From Planctomycetota bacterium (GTDB lineage Bacteria; Planctomycetota; Phycisphaerae; SM23-33): a stretch of DNA of 64,000 nt. Position numbers and translations under genes: made by a program. The stretch spans positions 26,434 through 90,433 of the forward strand of contig DAOVZK010000006.1 in assembly GCA_030635145.1 (NCBI GenBank), read 5' to 3'. This document shows, in pieces, positions 29,523 through 39,298 of this stretch (positions within the stretch are counted from its first letter, which is position 1; every line of letters starts with the position of its first letter). The notes beneath the pieces are model-generated. The model saw only the letters and a list, made by a program, of their open reading frames with translations. It had not been told where the DNA came from and did no database searches.

Positions 29523-29580
29523 AGCATTTTTAAATTACAATTGCACAATTTCACAGTTCCCCCGTGCCAGCCTCGCCAAC
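29520..29580. repeat. Partial TAGAGC-type element
   Basis: TAGAGCATTTTTAAATTACAATTGCACAATTTCACAGTT resembles the reverse complement of the copy 3 right end (TAGAGCATTTTAAGATTGCAATTTTACAGTT). Confidence 0.5.
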
Positions 29581-29617
29581 GCCCGCATCTACACAACATT
29601 ATTCATGGGACAGAGTA

Positions 29618-30661
29618 CTAAGGTTTCCAGGTTTTTGGTTTGTCGGTGGGCTTGATGGGTTGTTTTTTCGAGGGTTTGGTTTTGTCCTGGATTATGATGA
29701 TTTTAATTTTCTGGCCCGTACCTTTACAGATGTCGCATTTTAGTTTTCCGGCACCGCTGCACTTGTCGCACTTGACATAACCTTTATAGACGCTTTTACT
29801 GCAATGCGGACAAACCCACGTAACGTAAGTCTTAACACCGCGCTCGTCCATGATGCTGACGCAATCGGGGCAGGGTTCCCATTTTCTGACCAACTTTGTC
29901 CTGGTATGCCACTTGCCCTTGTACTTATACGGTATCTTTTTTTTGTAATCCTTCGGGAGCTTGCCTTTACCGTTACACTTGCGGCATTTGTCGTACCAGT
30001 TAGCGTGTTTTTGCTTCTTGTTGTCGATATGGGTGCACTTGACATATCCCGACCCTTTACACCTGGTGCACTTGGCCAGTCCAGCTCCATTGCAGACGGG
30101 GCAGGCGTTGAGATTTTTCTTTTTCGATTTGATTTTAATTTTGGGAGGCTTTGTGGGGGATCGCCCCGGGGCCTTTCCGAATTTTTTCGGAGCCGGTGGT
30201 TTCTTGGCCTGCGCTAACCGAAACTCGAACAGTTTTTTCGGCCATTTGGCTTTGGCGTTGCGGGCAAGCCGGTCGGCCTGCTCGGTTTTGTCATTCTTTC
30301 TGAGCTTGGCGCTTTTTTCGAGAAGTTTTTTTTGCCGCTCCTTAAGCCCCTTGATCGCATCTTCGTAAACCGGTACCGCATCTTTGTAGTTTCCGGAACT
30401 CGCCAATCGCTCCGCTGCCGAAAACAGCGGAAAATCCTGGAGTATCACCCGCCGCACACTCACCAGCGGTTTGGCGACGGTCTTTCCCGACAGCATGGTG
30501 AACTTGATGAAATCTTTGCTGACATTAACCACCTGCACTTTGGTGTACGGCAGGGCGAGAATTTTGACTTCGTCGGTTATCCCCGTGGGGGCCACCGCAA
30601 GTACGCACAAAATCGTAACAAGTGTTCCTGTAAGAAGTTGTCTGGGATTGTAGTTAGGCAT
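29618..30661 (-). CDS. Secreted protein with DnaJ-type CxxCxGxG zinc-finger repeats
   Basis: Signal peptide LLTGTLVTILCVLAVAPTGI; CPVCNGAG, CTRCKGSG, CRKCNGKG, CDKCSGAG, CDICKGTG. Confidence 0.85.
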   Translation of the reverse strand: MPNYNPRQLLTGTLVTILCVLAVAPTGITDEVKILALPYTKVQVVNVSKDFIKFTMLSGKTVAKPLVSVRRVILQDFPLFSAAERLASSGNYKDAVPVYEDAIKGLKERQKKLLEKSAKLRKNDKTEQADRLARNAKAKWPKKLFEFRLAQAKKPPAPKKFGKAPGRSPTKPPKIKIKSKKKNLNACPVCNGAGLAKCTRCKGSGYVKCTHIDNKKQKHANWYDKCRKCNGKGKLPKDYKKKIPYKYKGKWHTRTKLVRKWEPCPDCVSIMDERGVKTYVTWVCPHCSKSVYKGYVKCDKCSGAGKLKCDICKGTGQKIKIIIIQDKTKPSKKQPIKPTDKPKTWKP

Positions 30662-30976
30662 GGTCTTGTCACCTCGCAACTTTAAGTTTCGCACCACTGA
30701 ATTTCCAGAATCGGCGAATTTCGCACTTTCGCTGCCTCCATTTAGACATTATTTGGAAAATTTGGCAAGGATAATTTAACACCGCAGCCCAAGTTTTGGG
30801 TCGCTGTCGTTGCCGGTTATGGCTAGAAATCACTTGCGAATTGCCTCGATTGCCCCGATAATGTTCCGGAATGATTGGCAGGAGCGCATAATTCGCTCCG
30901 CGGGCCTGTCGGCCGAATTGCCGGTAAGCTCTGATGTGCTGTCCAGGTGACCGGCCATAACTGCTGGTTGAGGATA

Positions 30977-32008
30977 ATGTCGATGGCGAAATCGAAGAAG
31001 AATAACGATATAGAATTGGGAATAGCCCTGCCGTTTGAGGCGCCCGTGGCCCGGCTGCAATCGCAAATCAGCGAGCTTGAATCCGAGCAAATCCGCACCG
31101 GCCGCGATTTCTCCACCGAGATCCGCCAGCAGCGCGCACAGTACGTTTCGATGCTCCGCAAAATTTATCAGAACCTGACCCCGTGGGAAACTGTACAAGT
31201 CGCGCGGCACCCGCATCGCCCGCTGGGCCGCGACTACATCGACCTGCTCGTGAAGAATTTTGTCGAGCTGCGCGGCGACCGTCGATTTGCCGACGACAAA
31301 GCCATCTTCGGAGGCTTCGGGCGAATCGGCACGGAAAAGGTCATGGTTATCGGCCAGCATAAAGGCCGCGACACCAAGGAAAAAATCGCTCACAATTTCG
31401 GCATGGCCCAGCCGGAAGGATATCGCAAGGCCCTGCGACTGATGAAGCTCGCCGAAAAATACAAACTTCCCGTCGTGACATTTATCGATACGTCGGGTGC
31501 GTATCCGGGGATTGGCTCGGAAGAGCGCGGCGTAGCCGAGGCCATCGCGCGCAACCTGCTCGAGATGAGCCGGCTGAAAACTCCCATCGTCTGCGTCGTG
31601 ATTGGCGAGGGCGGAAGCGGCGGGGCACTTGGCATTGCCGTCGGGGACAAAGTCGCCATCATGGAATACGCCTACTACTCGGTCATCAGCCCCGAAGGCT
31701 GCGCTTCGATTTTGTGGCGCACGGCCGAGAAGGCATCCGAGGCCGCCGACGCACTCAAACTCACCGCTCCGCATTTGCAGGAACTCGGCGTCGTGGACGA
31801 AATCGTTCTCGAACCGCTCGGTGGTGCACATCGTAATCCCCAAGAAGCTGGGCACAATGTCGAGCAGTTCATCATCCGCAACATCCGCGCATTGAAAAGA
31901 TTCAAGCTCGAGAATCTGCTCGACAAGCGATACGAAAGCTGGCGGAAAAAAGGTGCGGTTCTCGAAAATCCGCCCAAGGCAAAACCGCAAAGCAAAACCA
32001 TCGCCTGA
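30977..32008 (+). CDS. accA: Acetyl-CoA carboxylase carboxyltransferase subunit alpha
   Basis: LTPWETVQVARHPHRPLGRDYIDLL, FIDTSGAYPGIGSEERGVAEAIARNL, GEGGSGGALGI. Confidence 0.95.
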   Translation: MSMAKSKKNNDIELGIALPFEAPVARLQSQISELESEQIRTGRDFSTEIRQQRAQYVSMLRKIYQNLTPWETVQVARHPHRPLGRDYIDLLVKNFVELRGDRRFADDKAIFGGFGRIGTEKVMVIGQHKGRDTKEKIAHNFGMAQPEGYRKALRLMKLAEKYKLPVVTFIDTSGAYPGIGSEERGVAEAIARNLLEMSRLKTPIVCVVIGEGGSGGALGIAVGDKVAIMEYAYYSVISPEGCASILWRTAEKASEAADALKLTAPHLQELGVVDEIVLEPLGGAHRNPQEAGHNVEQFIIRNIRALKRFKLENLLDKRYESWRKKGAVLENPPKAKPQSKTIA

Positions 32009-32040
32009 TCTGCGGTCTATGATTTCGGGCGGCAAGCGTT

Positions 32041-32195
32041 CCCCTCTTCTTCCTGTCAATCAAACTAATACCTTTTTTTGACAGGATCACAGGATAAAGC
32101 AAATTGCCAATTTCCCTTTTACGAATTTCAATTGTAAATTTGAAATGGGAAATTGAAAATCAGGTCATCTTGTTATCCTGTCTAAAAATTTTGGC
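32041..32195. repeat. Dispersed intergenic repeat (inverse orientation of 6493-6705)
   Basis: CCTCTTCTTCCTGTCAATCAAACTAATACCTTTTTTTGACAGGATCACAGGATAAA ... ATCTTGTTATCCTGTCTAAAAATTTTGG. Confidence 0.65.
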
Positions 32196-32375
32196 ATGCG
32201 TTTCCGGCGCGCGGTTTATCGGCCGAAATCTACACGTTTGTGGAATTTCCACGAGGCCGTAGTTTCGCCATGCCAATGTACACGTTTGCGTAGAATCGAA
32301 AAGTAGTGTATAATCTTACAGATCAGCGATGCATTTTTCCGGCGATTGAAAAGCGATCGAAGCGGCCGGAAATCC

Positions 32376-32725
32376 GGGGGCGAATTGGATTCGACCGGAC
32401 GGTGTGATGCGTCGGTGGCGTGCCGAGGTTCCAGGTGGCCTCGTAAAACCCTGGACACTTTTAGTTGCCAAACCGCAACTTCAAATGGCTGCGTAGATTA
32501 CGCAACCCGTTTTTGGCGTCTTTGCTCGTGGGACATCAACGACGACGCACAGCGAGCTTGCTGGTAGAGAGTTGTCCGGTTACTCTCCCGGGACATTTGT
32601 CGGGCTGGTGGAAACAGAATCCTGTCGATTGGAGTCTGTATCCGCGAGAAACAAATAATCGAATACGCACGTAGAAACCGGCGTTGATACGTCACGGGAC
32701 GCGGGTTCGATCCCCGCCGCCTCCA
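32376..32725 (+). ncRNA. ssrA: Transfer-messenger RNA (tmRNA)
   Basis: 5' GGGGGCGAATTGGATTCGACCGG; 3' GGGTTCGATCCCCGCCGCCTCCA; acceptor GGGGGCG pairs with CGCCTCC (one G-U). Internal tag ORF 32467-32496 reads AKPQLQMAA*. Confidence 0.93.
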
Positions 32726-32817
32726 GTGGGCTCGCGTAGTAAAATCTATGCGAGCCCAACGCGATAATGGGGTTCGCGCGAAATCAGATTTTCTACAATC
32801 TACAAAAAGGGTCGCCC

Positions 32818-34455
32818 ATGAGCAAACAGCATACGATCGGCAGCTACCTCATCGACAAACTTTCTTCGCACGGGGTTGGCCATATTTTCGGCGTACCGGG
32901 CGATTACGTTTTGGGTTTGTACAAGCAGCTGGAAGACAGCAAGCTGAAAGTGATAAACACCTGCGACGAACAAGGCGCCGGTTTCGCCGCCGACGCCTAC
33001 GCCAGAGTCAACGGCCTTGGCGCCGTCTGCGTTACGTATTGCGTTGGCGGGTTGAAGGTCGCAAACACAACCGCCCAGGCCTTCGCCGAAAAATCGCCCG
33101 TCGTCGTCATCAGCGGAGCGCCCGGGACAAACGAACGCACCAAAACCCCGCTGCTGCATCATCGGGTTCGCGATTTCGACACGCAGCTGAAAGTCTTCGA
33201 GCAACTCACCGTGGCCTCTACCGTACTCGACGATCCCCGCACGGCCTGCAGCGAAATCGACCGCGTGTTCGCCGCTGCCCTTCGATACAAGCGTCCCGTG
33301 TACATTGAACTCCCGCGCGACATGGTTTCCGCCCCCGCCGATCCGCCGCAGAAATCGAACGACACCGTGCGATCAAGCGACCCTGTCGCACTTGACGAAG
33401 CATTGCGAGAGGCTGTCGGTATTATCTCCGCCGCGAAAAAACCCGTGATCCTTGCCGGTGTGGAGATGCACCGTTTCGGTTTGCAGGATGCGTTGCTGAA
33501 GCTGTTGGACAAAACCAAAATTCCGGTCGCCTCTACGATCCTGAGCAAGTCGGTCGTCGTGGAAAATCATCCGCAATATCTTGGCGTGTACGAAGGCGCC
33601 ATGGGCCGTGAGGAAGTTCGGGAGTATATCGAGTCCAGCGACTGCCTCATTCTTCTTGGCGTGTTTATGAGCGATGTGAATCTCGGAATTTTTACCGCCC
33701 ATCTCGATCAGGGCAAATCGATTTCCGTCACCAGCGAAAAGGTTTCGATTCAACATCACAGCTACGATGGCGTGGAGATGGACGATTTCATCGCCGGGCT
33801 TATCGCCGCCGACATGGGTAAACGCAAGGTTCCCGATATTCCGAATCCGCCGCTTCCCGAACCCGCCAATCCTACCACTGGGAAACCGATGACCGTGCGA
33901 TATTTGTTCCAGCGGCTGAATTCGTTTCTGGACGACAACACCATCGTGATCGCCGACCCCGGTGACGCCATGTTCGCCGCGATCGACATGAACATTCATT
34001 GCGCGACGGAGTTCCTATCCCCGGCCTACTACACGTCGCTCGGGTTTGCTGTTCCGGCAAGCATCGGTGCCCAGCTCGCCAACCCACAGCTGCGCCCGCT
34101 GGTGCTGGTGGGCGATGGTGCGTTTCAAATGACCGGCATGGAAGTCGCGTCGATTGCGAGGTTCGGGTTGACTCCGATAATCATTGTGCTGAACAACCAG
34201 GGATACGGCACCGAACGCCCGATGCTGGACGGTGCATTCAACGACATTCCATCATTAAACTACGCCCGCATTCCCGAGCTTCTCTCGGCCGGTAAGGGAT
34301 ACGACATCCACACGGAAGATCAGCTGGAATGTGCGTTGCAGGAAGCCCAAAAGCATACGGATAGCTTTTGCATTTTCGATGTTCACCTCGATCCGGCAGA
34401 TCGGTCGATGGCACTTGAGCGATTGACTACTGTCTTGGGCAAGCGAGTGAAATAG
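32818..34455 (+). CDS. Thiamine-pyrophosphate decarboxylase, pyruvate/indolepyruvate decarboxylase-like
   Basis: HIFGVPGDYVLGLYKQLE, LLHHRVRD, VLVGDGAFQMTGMEVASIARFGLTPIIIVLNNQGYGTE. Confidence 0.88.
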   Translation: MSKQHTIGSYLIDKLSSHGVGHIFGVPGDYVLGLYKQLEDSKLKVINTCDEQGAGFAADAYARVNGLGAVCVTYCVGGLKVANTTAQAFAEKSPVVVISGAPGTNERTKTPLLHHRVRDFDTQLKVFEQLTVASTVLDDPRTACSEIDRVFAAALRYKRPVYIELPRDMVSAPADPPQKSNDTVRSSDPVALDEALREAVGIISAAKKPVILAGVEMHRFGLQDALLKLLDKTKIPVASTILSKSVVVENHPQYLGVYEGAMGREEVREYIESSDCLILLGVFMSDVNLGIFTAHLDQGKSISVTSEKVSIQHHSYDGVEMDDFIAGLIAADMGKRKVPDIPNPPLPEPANPTTGKPMTVRYLFQRLNSFLDDNTIVIADPGDAMFAAIDMNIHCATEFLSPAYYTSLGFAVPASIGAQLANPQLRPLVLVGDGAFQMTGMEVASIARFGLTPIIIVLNNQGYGTERPMLDGAFNDIPSLNYARIPELLSAGKGYDIHTEDQLECALQEAQKHTDSFCIFDVHLDPADRSMALERLTTVLGKRVK

Positions 34456-34521
34456 CTCAGTAGGGTGCATAACTCGTTACGCACCGATTGATGTGTATTG
34501 ATTATTGGTGCGTAAGCAAGT

Positions 34522-34546
34522 CCGTAGGCCGGGTCTCGACCCGGCG
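34522..34546. repeat. Short hairpin repeat GTAGGCCGGGTCTCGACCCGGC
   Basis: Same as 25698-25725; flanks the AT-rich repeat at 34556-34704. Confidence 0.7.
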
Positions 34547-34555
34547 AAAAGTAAA

Positions 34556-34704
34556 CTCGAAATAAGAATGTCGAAATCCTAAACAAATACAAATTTCGAA
34601 ATTTAAAATAAATTCAGGCAACAATTCGGTATTTTTGTTTTGAAAATTATAATTTTGAACATTCGATATTGTTTCGCATTTAGGATTTCGCGATTCGGAT
34701 TTAG
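34556..34704. repeat. AT-rich intergenic repeat, second copy
   Basis: TCGAAATCCTAAACAAATACAAATTTCG ... GAACATTCGATATTGTTTCGCATTTAGGATTTCG. Confidence 0.7.
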
Positions 34705-34758
34705 CTTATGATGCCGGGTTAAAACCCGGCCTACATCTCACGTACACAGAGACAACTT

Positions 34759-35052
34759 TTATCGTCGCCGACGCTTTTTGCTGTCGCGGGATTTCCTGTC
34801 ACTCCGTTTGCCGTCACGCCGTTTTTCATGCCGCTTACGTTCCCATTTGTGGTGACGTTTTTCATGCTTCCATTCATCTTTTTCCCATCGGCGGTTGTGA
34901 TTGTCCTTCTCGTAACGAACTACCACAACATCACGCTTTGTGCGCATACGCCTTCGGCCGTGATGCGAACGATCATCGCATCCGGCGAATAAAAGCGAGG
35001 CAAAACCTACCATCAGAATTACAACACTCAGCATGGTTATTGACTTTTTCAT
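34759..35052 (-). CDS. Small lipoprotein with extremely basic (Arg/Lys/His) mature region
   Basis: MKKSITMLSVVILMVGFASLLFAGC lipobox followed by R/K/H-rich tail ending KSRDSKKRRRR; RBS GAAAGGAG upstream. Confidence 0.75.
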   Translation of the reverse strand: MKKSITMLSVVILMVGFASLLFAGCDDRSHHGRRRMRTKRDVVVVRYEKDNHNRRWEKDEWKHEKRHHKWERKRHEKRRDGKRSDRKSRDSKKRRRR

Positions 35053-35264
35053 CGTATCGCTCCTTTCGCAAATTTTTCATTTTTCAACACACAATTTTTA
35101 ATCGCTGGCAGCTTCGATCCGTCACTGGTACTAACGTTGACGGCGGCGGAATATTGCCAGATTTACGCAGATAATCGGGGTAAATTTTCGGCGCAGAATG
35201 CCGGGATAACAGTTGCCAAAGGTATTCTATCAACCTAAAATCGGCAGGTGGTATGATCTAAAAC

Positions 35265-37046
35265 ATGGAGAGCATGATGGAAAAATTAATGTGTCTACTT
35301 ATTGTTTCGATTAGCTTCGGGGTGTCTGGAATTTTAATCGCCGCCGAGGTCGATAAAAAGTTTCTGGCAACGCTCCCCAAAAAAGAGCAGGAAATGAAAG
35401 ACGATGTGGACCACTGGGGGCTGCCGTTCGCTGATCAATTGCGACGTTTTATCAAGGCTCGTTCGCAGCTGCAAGATCAGCTCGGAGCAAAGGCGCCCAA
35501 AAATTTTCTTGTTGGCATCCAGCACGGCTTGGAGAAAGTTCCATTAAACAAGTACTGGTTCAAGGGAAAGTACACTAACGAAATTAATTTGACGGCGGCC
35601 AGGAACGAATACGAAAATTTTCAGGTTGCTGTCTTGCCCGAGATCGGAAAAACGCTGGATAACGTTACGCTGTCTGCCGGGCCGTTAAAATCGGCGGACG
35701 GAAAACACAGGATCGCGGCGGCCAATATTCGCATTTATCGTGTTGGATATGTAAAAACGGTTCCGGCGCAGTATCCTTCATTATACACGGGGATGTGGCC
35801 GGACATATTGTTGCCCAACAAGCCGATCAAAATCACCGGCATCGATCTGGGCCTCTTCTGGGTGGAAATCAAGGTTCCCAAAGATGCCCCAGCTGCTGAC
35901 TACGAAGGAGAGTTAAAACTCCAGGCCGATGGCGAATCTCTGGGCGTCAAAGTTAAACTTCATGTCTACAACTTTGCCTTGCCGGATCGAGTGCCGTTTC
36001 CCGTGGCGGTTTGGACTTCTCCCTCGCTGCCGTGGGGCGAAAAGATGTCGCCCGAACAATACCGCAAGCTTGCCAGTGAATTTTTGAAACATGGAATTGA
36101 TCCAATATCTATTGGCGGAAATTTTGTTTCCTTAAAGGACAATGATTTTCAAACCCTTGATGAAAATCTGCAGTATTGTCTCGATCGGGGCTTGCAGGCA
36201 TTCCAGATTTCGTCAGCCGGGAAAGACCCTGAAAAGCTGAAAAAGTATGTGGCGCATCTGCGAGAAAAAGGCTGGGTTGATAGAGCGTTGATATACCTCG
36301 GCCCGGATGAGCCTGACGACAAAAAATTCAAAACCCAAAACATTCCCGCTTATCAGAAATTCCATGCGGCTTATCCCGACGTCAAGGCATTTTTGGCTAG
36401 TGAGTATCATGAGAATATGGATAAGGGTTGCGATATTTGGATGACGGATGTTTCTACGGGGAAGGGCCCAGCCTTCGCGGCGAAAAATAAGGGCAAGGCA
36501 AATCTTTGGCTGTACTTCTGTCACTTGCCTATAAGAATCGATTATTATCGCCCTCTGGTTCAGGCCCCGAATCTGCAAATTGACAATGAAGCCATCGAAA
36601 ATCGTCTGACCCTTTGGCTGTGCTGGAAGTACGGAGCAGAGGGGATGTTTATATGGGCAGGTAATCGAGAGTGGGCAAAACCGGAAATAGATCGTCGCGA
36701 CTGGAAAACCAAAGGCTGGGAACTTACGAAAAAGCCTTACGGTTTTCCTTATGCCGGTATTCACAACGGTAATGGATACCTGATTTATCCCGGTGCCAAC
36801 CCCAGTATCCGCATGAAAATTCTTCGCGACGGTTCGGAAGACTTGGGATACCTTTCGATTCTCAAAGAATTGCAGCAAAAGAGTTCGGACAACGCCTTCA
36901 AAAAAGAAGCAGAAGCCTTAATCTCTGTTCCGGCGAGCGTGTTGGTAGATGCTCATTATTTCAACAAAGACCCGGACGCACTATTAAAAGCCAGAAACCA
37001 AATCGCGGAACTTATTGAAAAAGGTTCCCAAAACGATAACGAATAA
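35265..37046 (+). CDS. Secreted DUF4091 / GH123-like glycoside hydrolase
   Basis: Signal peptide; PVAVWTSPSLPWGEKMSPEQYRKLASEFLKHGIDPISIGG, YLGPDEPDD, WLCWKYGAEGMFIWAGNREW, RMKILRDGSEDLGYL. Confidence 0.82.
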   Translation: MESMMEKLMCLLIVSISFGVSGILIAAEVDKKFLATLPKKEQEMKDDVDHWGLPFADQLRRFIKARSQLQDQLGAKAPKNFLVGIQHGLEKVPLNKYWFKGKYTNEINLTAARNEYENFQVAVLPEIGKTLDNVTLSAGPLKSADGKHRIAAANIRIYRVGYVKTVPAQYPSLYTGMWPDILLPNKPIKITGIDLGLFWVEIKVPKDAPAADYEGELKLQADGESLGVKVKLHVYNFALPDRVPFPVAVWTSPSLPWGEKMSPEQYRKLASEFLKHGIDPISIGGNFVSLKDNDFQTLDENLQYCLDRGLQAFQISSAGKDPEKLKKYVAHLREKGWVDRALIYLGPDEPDDKKFKTQNIPAYQKFHAAYPDVKAFLASEYHENMDKGCDIWMTDVSTGKGPAFAAKNKGKANLWLYFCHLPIRIDYYRPLVQAPNLQIDNEAIENRLTLWLCWKYGAEGMFIWAGNREWAKPEIDRRDWKTKGWELTKKPYGFPYAGIHNGNGYLIYPGANPSIRMKILRDGSEDLGYLSILKELQQKSSDNAFKKEAEALISVPASVLVDAHYFNKDPDALLKARNQIAELIEKGSQNDNE

Positions 37047-37068
37047 ATAAACCAGATGGCCGGTGGGC

Positions 37069-38922
37069 TTACACCTGCACGGTTTTGGCTTGATTGCGGA
37101 GGTGACGTTTGCGGTCGGCCTCTTTGAGGAACCGTTTTCGTAGCCGTATCGATCCGGGCGTGAGTTCCACGAGTTCGTCGCTTTCGATGTACTCCAGCGA
37201 GCCTTCGAGCGAGTATTTTCGCGGGGCCTTGAGCGTTACGGTCGCGTCTTTGTTGGCCGAGCGTACGTTTGTGAGGTTCTTCTTGCGAACGACATTGGCA
37301 GGGAGGTCGTTGTCGCGGCAATGCTCACCGACGAGCTGGCCTTCGTAAATCTGATCGCCCGGGGAGGTGAACATAATCCCGCGGCCGGCGAGTTGGTCGA
37401 GGGCATACGCGGTAACCTGCCCGGTTTCGGTGGCGATGAGCACCCCGTTTTGTCGGCTTGGAATTTCACCGCGAAATTCTCCGTACTCGGCGAAGCGATG
37501 GTTCATTATGGCTTCCCCGGCGGTGGCGGTCAGCAGTCTGCTGCGCAGCCCGATTAATCCGCGCGACGGAATCATAAATTCCAATTGCGTGCGATTACCC
37601 TGCGTGTCCATGTGGGTCATGTCGGCCTTGCGGTCACCGAGCAGCTGCATGACGGGCCCGACGCTTTCGGCGGGGGTGTCGATGATGAGCTTTTCGATGG
37701 GTTCGGTTTTTTTGCCGTTTTCGTCGCGATGGAAAATCACCTCGGGCTTGCCGACGCAAAGCTCGTAACCTTCGCGACGCATATTTTCCAACAGGATACC
37801 CAGGTGCAGCAGCCCGCGGCCTGAGACGTTAAACTCGTCGCCGCGATCTTCCACGCGGAGTGCGACGTTGGATTGCAGCTCTTTGTCCAGCCGTTCGCGG
37901 AGTTGGCGGTTGGTGACGAATTTGCCCTCACGGCCGGAAAATGGTCCGTCGTTGATGCGGAATGTCATGTGCAGTGTTGGTTCGTCGATGCCTACCGGCG
38001 GTAAGGCGATGGGGTTGTCGATGTCGGCCAGTGTATCGCCGATGTCTACTTTGTTGAGCCCGACGACGGCGAACAGGTCGCCGACTTCGATGCGGTCGGT
38101 TTCGTTTCGGCCCAGACCCTCGAACCGCAACAGTTGTCCGATTTTCTGTTTGGTCTGCTTGCCTTCGCGGTCGATTCGCATGATTGGTTCCCCGGCCTGC
38201 AGAGACCCGGCAAACACACGCCCGATACCGATTCGTCCGACGTATTCGCTGTAATCGATCGACGTGATCAGTGCCTGCGTCGGGGCATCGCCATCGAGGT
38301 CCGGCACGGGGATGTACTCGATAATCGCGTCGAACAGGTCGTGGACATCTTCGCTTTCACCGGGGAAGCGGTGGTTGTCTTCGCGCACTGCCCAGCCGTT
38401 TTTTGCCGACGCGAAAACCGTCGGAAATTCCAGCGCGTGGTCGTCGGCACCGAGTTCCACGAGCAGATCGAAAACTTCCTCGTGTACTTTCTCGGCACGA
38501 ATGTCCGGGCGGTCCATTTTGTTGATGACCACAATCGGTTGCAGGTGCAAATCGAGTGCCTTGCTCAGAACGTATCGCGTTTGCGGCATGACACCTTCGA
38601 AGGCATCGACCAGCAGCAGTACACCGTCGGCGAGTTTCAAAACGCGCTCGACCTCACCGGAAAAGTCGGCGTGCCCGGGGGTGTCGACGATGTTGATGTG
38701 ATACGAGTTGCCAGTGCGGTCGGTGTAGTTGATGGCACAGTTTTTCGCGAGGATGGTAATCCCGCGTTCGCGTTCGATGTCGTTGCTGTCGAGAATGCAC
38801 TCGCCATGCAGCTCGCCCTTACCGAACTGCCCGCTCTGGCGCAGCAGCTGGTCGACCAGCGTGGTCTTACCGTGGTCAACGTGTGCGATGATTGCGATGT
38901 TGCGAATATTTTGTCTTGCCAT
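37069..38922 (-). CDS. typA: Ribosome-associated GTPase TypA/BipA
   Basis: [63 protein letters not shown]. Confidence 0.96.
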   Translation of the reverse strand: MARQNIRNIAIIAHVDHGKTTLVDQLLRQSGQFGKGELHGECILDSNDIERERGITILAKNCAINYTDRTGNSYHINIVDTPGHADFSGEVERVLKLADGVLLLVDAFEGVMPQTRYVLSKALDLHLQPIVVINKMDRPDIRAEKVHEEVFDLLVELGADDHALEFPTVFASAKNGWAVREDNHRFPGESEDVHDLFDAIIEYIPVPDLDGDAPTQALITSIDYSEYVGRIGIGRVFAGSLQAGEPIMRIDREGKQTKQKIGQLLRFEGLGRNETDRIEVGDLFAVVGLNKVDIGDTLADIDNPIALPPVGIDEPTLHMTFRINDGPFSGREGKFVTNRQLRERLDKELQSNVALRVEDRGDEFNVSGRGLLHLGILLENMRREGYELCVGKPEVIFHRDENGKKTEPIEKLIIDTPAESVGPVMQLLGDRKADMTHMDTQGNRTQLEFMIPSRGLIGLRSRLLTATAGEAIMNHRFAEYGEFRGEIPSRQNGVLIATETGQVTAYALDQLAGRGIMFTSPGDQIYEGQLVGEHCRDNDLPANVVRKKNLTNVRSANKDATVTLKAPRKYSLEGSLEYIESDELVELTPGSIRLRKRFLKEADRKRHLRNQAKTVQV

Positions 38923-39298
38923 TTTTTATATCTTTTCAATAACGTTTTTGTAACTATTAGGACACGGGGTAGAAGAGGGGATAATTTCTGAAATACGAAC
39001 AAATTCACGACTCTGCTTCGCGAAACAGATAATTTCCGTTTCGGATTTCGGGGGGATGAGTCTTACGAATTTAGCTTCGTGGGTGTGAAGCTTCGATATT
39101 CAAACAAGCCCGTTTATACCAGAGCGTCGGGCCAGAAAACCGCGCGGAGCCTTCGCAGCCGGCTGGTGTTCAGCAGCGAAAAAGCGGTCCGAAATTCTTT
39201 GCGGTAAGAAATCATGGGTCAGGAGTGTATCACGCTTTTAAAGATCGTCAAGGGTTTTCCCAATTATTCTCGGCAGCATTATGGCTGCTGCGTGGCCG

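Noticed and set aside
30830-32059. 409-aa antisense ORF over accA
   Set aside because: Complete overlap with accA on the opposite strand; composition typical of a shadow frame.
32346-32674. ORFs 32346-32567 and 32465-32674
   Set aside because: They lie within the tmRNA gene; only the short internal tag frame is expected to be translated.
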